Assembly: GCA_030621655.1 (NCBI GenBank)
Contig: JAUXHH010000081.1
Coordinates: 1-7,249 of the forward strand
Length of the DNA: 7,249 nucleotides
Origin: Desulfobacterales bacterium
Lineage (GTDB): Bacteria > Desulfobacterota > Desulfobulbia > Desulfobulbales > BM004
Direction: 5' to 3'
Position 1 is the stretch's first letter, and every line of letters starts with the position of its first letter. Shown piece after piece: positions 5,571 through 7,249 of the stretch. Made by a program: the position numbers and the translations under genes. The notes beneath the pieces were generated by a model. That model was not told where the DNA came from, did no database searches, and saw only the letters and a list, made by a program, of their open reading frames with translations.

Positions 5571-6752
5571 ATGAAACGCTTAATCAAGGGTATTGTTTTG
5601 GGGCTTATCGCTGTTCTGGTTTTATCTGTCAATGCTTGGGCCTTTGGGCGCAAAACCATTGTCAAGGTGGGCATAAATGCCCCTATAACCGGGGATATCC
5701 CCAAGGTTGGTGAAGGCACGAAATATGCTGCCCGGATGTGGCTTGAGGATATCAACAAGGCAGGCGGCATTGAGGTGGGCGGCAAGAAATATCCAGTCGA
5801 ACTGGTGATTGAAGATAACGAGTCCAAGGCAGAGTCTGCAGTCAAGGCCAACACCAAGATGATTACTGAGGATGAGGTAATGATTATCATTGGTCCCCAG
5901 TCTTCCAAGCAGGCCGTTCCTGCCGGTGATGTGGCAAACAACTACGAGACTCCCATGATTACCCCCTGGTCAACGAATCCTGATTCCACCAAGGACCGTC
6001 CCTTTGTTTTCCGGGGTTGCTTCCTTGATCCTTTCCAGGGACCGGTTCTGGCGAATTTTATCACAGAGGAATTCGGCTTTACCAAGGCTGCAGTTCTCTA
6101 TGACGTTGCCAGCGACTATCCCAAAGGGCTTGCAGAATTTTTCAAAATTGCCTGGGAAAAAATCCATGGAGCCGGTTCTGTTGTCGCTTATGAAAGTTTC
6201 ACCACCAAAGACGCAGATTTCAGTTCGCAGCTGAGCAAGATCCGTAAATCTGGAGCCCAGGTGCTCTTTACGCCCCAGTACTATAATGAAGTTGCCCTGA
6301 TTGTGCAGCAGGCCCACGAACTCGGTTGGACCGGCCCCATTGTCGGCAGCGACTCCTGGGGTTCTGCCGAGACTGTTACACTTTGCGGTAAGGACTGCTA
6401 CGGCCTCTTTTTTTCCTCTCATTATGCTGCTGCCGGGGCCAAGGGAGCAACCAAGGAATTTATCGACCGCTATGAAAAGACATACGGATACATTCCGGAT
6501 GATGTTGCAGCTCTGACCTGGGATTCTCTCCGCCTTGCTCAGCAGGCCATTGAAAACTCCGGCAAAGTTACAGGCAAAATCAAGAAAGACCGCAAGGCGG
6601 TCCGTGATGCCCTGGCGCAGATCAAGAATTTCAAGGGCATCACCGGGGATATGACATTCACGGAAGAAGGAGATCCAATAAAGTGCGCTGTCATTGTCAA
6701 GATCAGCGACAAGGGAGAATACGAATTTTACAAATCCGTCTGTCCTAATTAA
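5571..6752 (+). CDS. ABC importer periplasmic binding protein, branched-chain amino acid type
   Basis: This 393-aa protein is a type I periplasmic binding protein of the Peripla_BP_6/LivK family. It captures an amino acid or similar small ligand in the periplasm and delivers it to a LivHM permease. It has a Sec signal peptide (hydrophobic core about residues 7-20, likely cleavage after NAWA at 24). VKVGINAPITGD (31-42) is the usual first strand and ligand loop, followed by GTKYAARMWLEDINKAGGI (49-67), IIIGPQSS (105-112), TPMITPWSTNP (127-137) and a lobe-2 block AAVLYDVASDYPKGL (173-187). Five cysteines remain in the mature protein (C150, C272, C276, C372, C391), including a close CGKDC pair. 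The next gene, 6 nt after the stop, is a LivH permease, which supports the assignment. The ligand cannot be fixed; related proteins bind leucine, other amino acids, amides or urea. Confidence 0.93.
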   Translation: MKRLIKGIVLGLIAVLVLSVNAWAFGRKTIVKVGINAPITGDIPKVGEGTKYAARMWLEDINKAGGIEVGGKKYPVELVIEDNESKAESAVKANTKMITEDEVMIIIGPQSSKQAVPAGDVANNYETPMITPWSTNPDSTKDRPFVFRGCFLDPFQGPVLANFITEEFGFTKAAVLYDVASDYPKGLAEFFKIAWEKIHGAGSVVAYESFTTKDADFSSQLSKIRKSGAQVLFTPQYYNEVALIVQQAHELGWTGPIVGSDSWGSAETVTLCGKDCYGLFFSSHYAAAGAKGATKEFIDRYEKTYGYIPDDVAALTWDSLRLAQQAIENSGKVTGKIKKDRKAVRDALAQIKNFKGITGDMTFTEEGDPIKCAVIVKISDKGEYEFYKSVCPN

Positions 6753-6758
6753 TCCCTG

Positions 6759-7249
6759 ATGGATCTTTTTCTCCAAAACATTGTAAACGCCTTACAGTGG
6801 GGCAGTTTCTACGCCCTGATCGCCCTGGGGTATTCCATGGTGTACAGCATCCTGATGCTGTTCAACTTTGCCCATGGCGATATCTTTATGGTTGGCGCAT
6901 ATATCGGTTTCGGCGTGGCGACAGCCCTGCTCGGGTTTGTCGCCATGACCGGCATCCCCCTGCCCGGCTGGCTGATCCTCATTCTGACCATCATTTTTAC
7001 AATGTTCTTCACCTCCTTTGTGGGGATATTCATCGAACGGGTGGGATATAGGCCTCTGCGTGAGGCACCCCGGGCCTCTGCCGCCATTACAGGTCTTATG
7101 ATCGGCATCATTCTTGAGACCGGCAATCTTGCCATTCTTGGAGCACGCAGACTCAGTTTTCCCCAGCTCATAGAGACGACCACATACCAGTTCGGCGGCG
7201 TCTATGTGACCAACAAAAAGATACTTATCGTCGGGGTATCCCTGACCCT
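6759..7249 (+). CDS. livH: LivH-type branched-chain amino acid ABC permease (5' part)
   Basis: The frame from ATG 6759 runs off the right edge after 163 codons; family members have about 290-300 residues, so roughly half is present. It shows the LivH hallmarks: an N-terminal GSFYALIALGYSMVYSIL (residues 15-32), the conserved FNFAHGDIFMVGAY (35-48), and the cytoplasmic block ERVGYRPLREAPRASAAITG (93-112). Hydrophobic helices lie at about 5-32, 41-62 and 70-92, with more beginning after 110. It is one of the two inner-membrane subunits that carry the ligand delivered by the upstream binding protein. It starts 6 nt after that gene's TAA with no strong Shine-Dalgarno, so translation is probably coupled. 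LivM and the ATPases LivG and LivF are expected next. The symbol is by family; the true substrate is unproven. Confidence 0.92.
   Translation, partial: MDLFLQNIVNALQWGSFYALIALGYSMVYSILMLFNFAHGDIFMVGAYIGFGVATALLGFVAMTGIPLPGWLILILTIIFTMFFTSFVGIFIERVGYRPLREAPRASAAITGLMIGIILETGNLAILGARRLSFPQLIETTTYQFGGVYVTNKKILIVGVSLT

Noticed and set aside
5970..6776. 268-codon minus-strand frame opposite the binding protein
   Set aside because: It is a shadow of the well-supported LivK-type gene, whose signal peptide, domains and Shine-Dalgarno are clear.

Overview
The window looks like a stretch of chromosome from a Gram-negative anaerobe, most likely a sulfate-reducing or related member of the Desulfobacterota (former Deltaproteobacteria). 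The evidence is indirect. There is an outer-membrane PagL-type lipid A deacylase, a membrane polyferredoxin, a DUF362 protein, a branched-chain amino acid type ABC importer, and a perfect short palindrome of the GGGGACAGATTT/AAATCTGTCCCC kind that I associate, from memory, with such genomes. Base composition is moderate, with AT-rich spacers. No tRNA, rRNA, CRISPR array, transposase or phage gene is visible.

Layout, left to right. At 85-915 (+) is a complete DUF362 gene. It is followed 27 nt later by a broken ArnT/PMT-type membrane glycosyltransferase (about 943-1830, +). That gene carries two opposite single-base frameshifts in homopolymer runs and lacks its C-terminal half. A strong rho-independent terminator (1921-1950) closes this plus-strand unit. 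On the minus strand come two DnaJ-like pieces: a 335-aa protein with a C-terminal J domain (3351-2344, TTG start) and, downstream of it, a small protein with two CxxCxGxG zinc motifs (2190-1933).

Divergent from these, on the plus strand, are a small single-helix membrane ORF (3445-3651) and a five-helix polyferredoxin with two ferredoxin-type [4Fe-4S] motifs (3674-4696). A 25-nt perfect palindrome lies inside the small ORF. A PagL-like lipid A deacylase (5251-4700, minus) converges on the polyferredoxin with only 3 nt between the stop codons. After a 319-nt AT-rich regulatory spacer, the right end holds the start of a Liv-type ABC importer: a periplasmic binding protein (5571-6752) and the first 163 codons of the LivH permease (6759 to the window edge).

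The genes do not form one pathway. The clearest unit is the amino acid importer, whose LivM, LivG and LivF partners probably lie beyond the right edge. The PagL protein and the glycosyltransferase remnant both belong to envelope or lipid A chemistry. DUF362 and the polyferredoxin may both concern Fe-S or electron-transfer work, but the sequence shows no link between them. The most interesting items are the DnaJ modules split over two neighbouring genes, the palindrome embedded in a reading frame, the decaying glycosyltransferase, and the Glu-to-Asp change at the presumed catalytic acid of the PagL homologue. I did not find a convincing undescribed multi-gene system.
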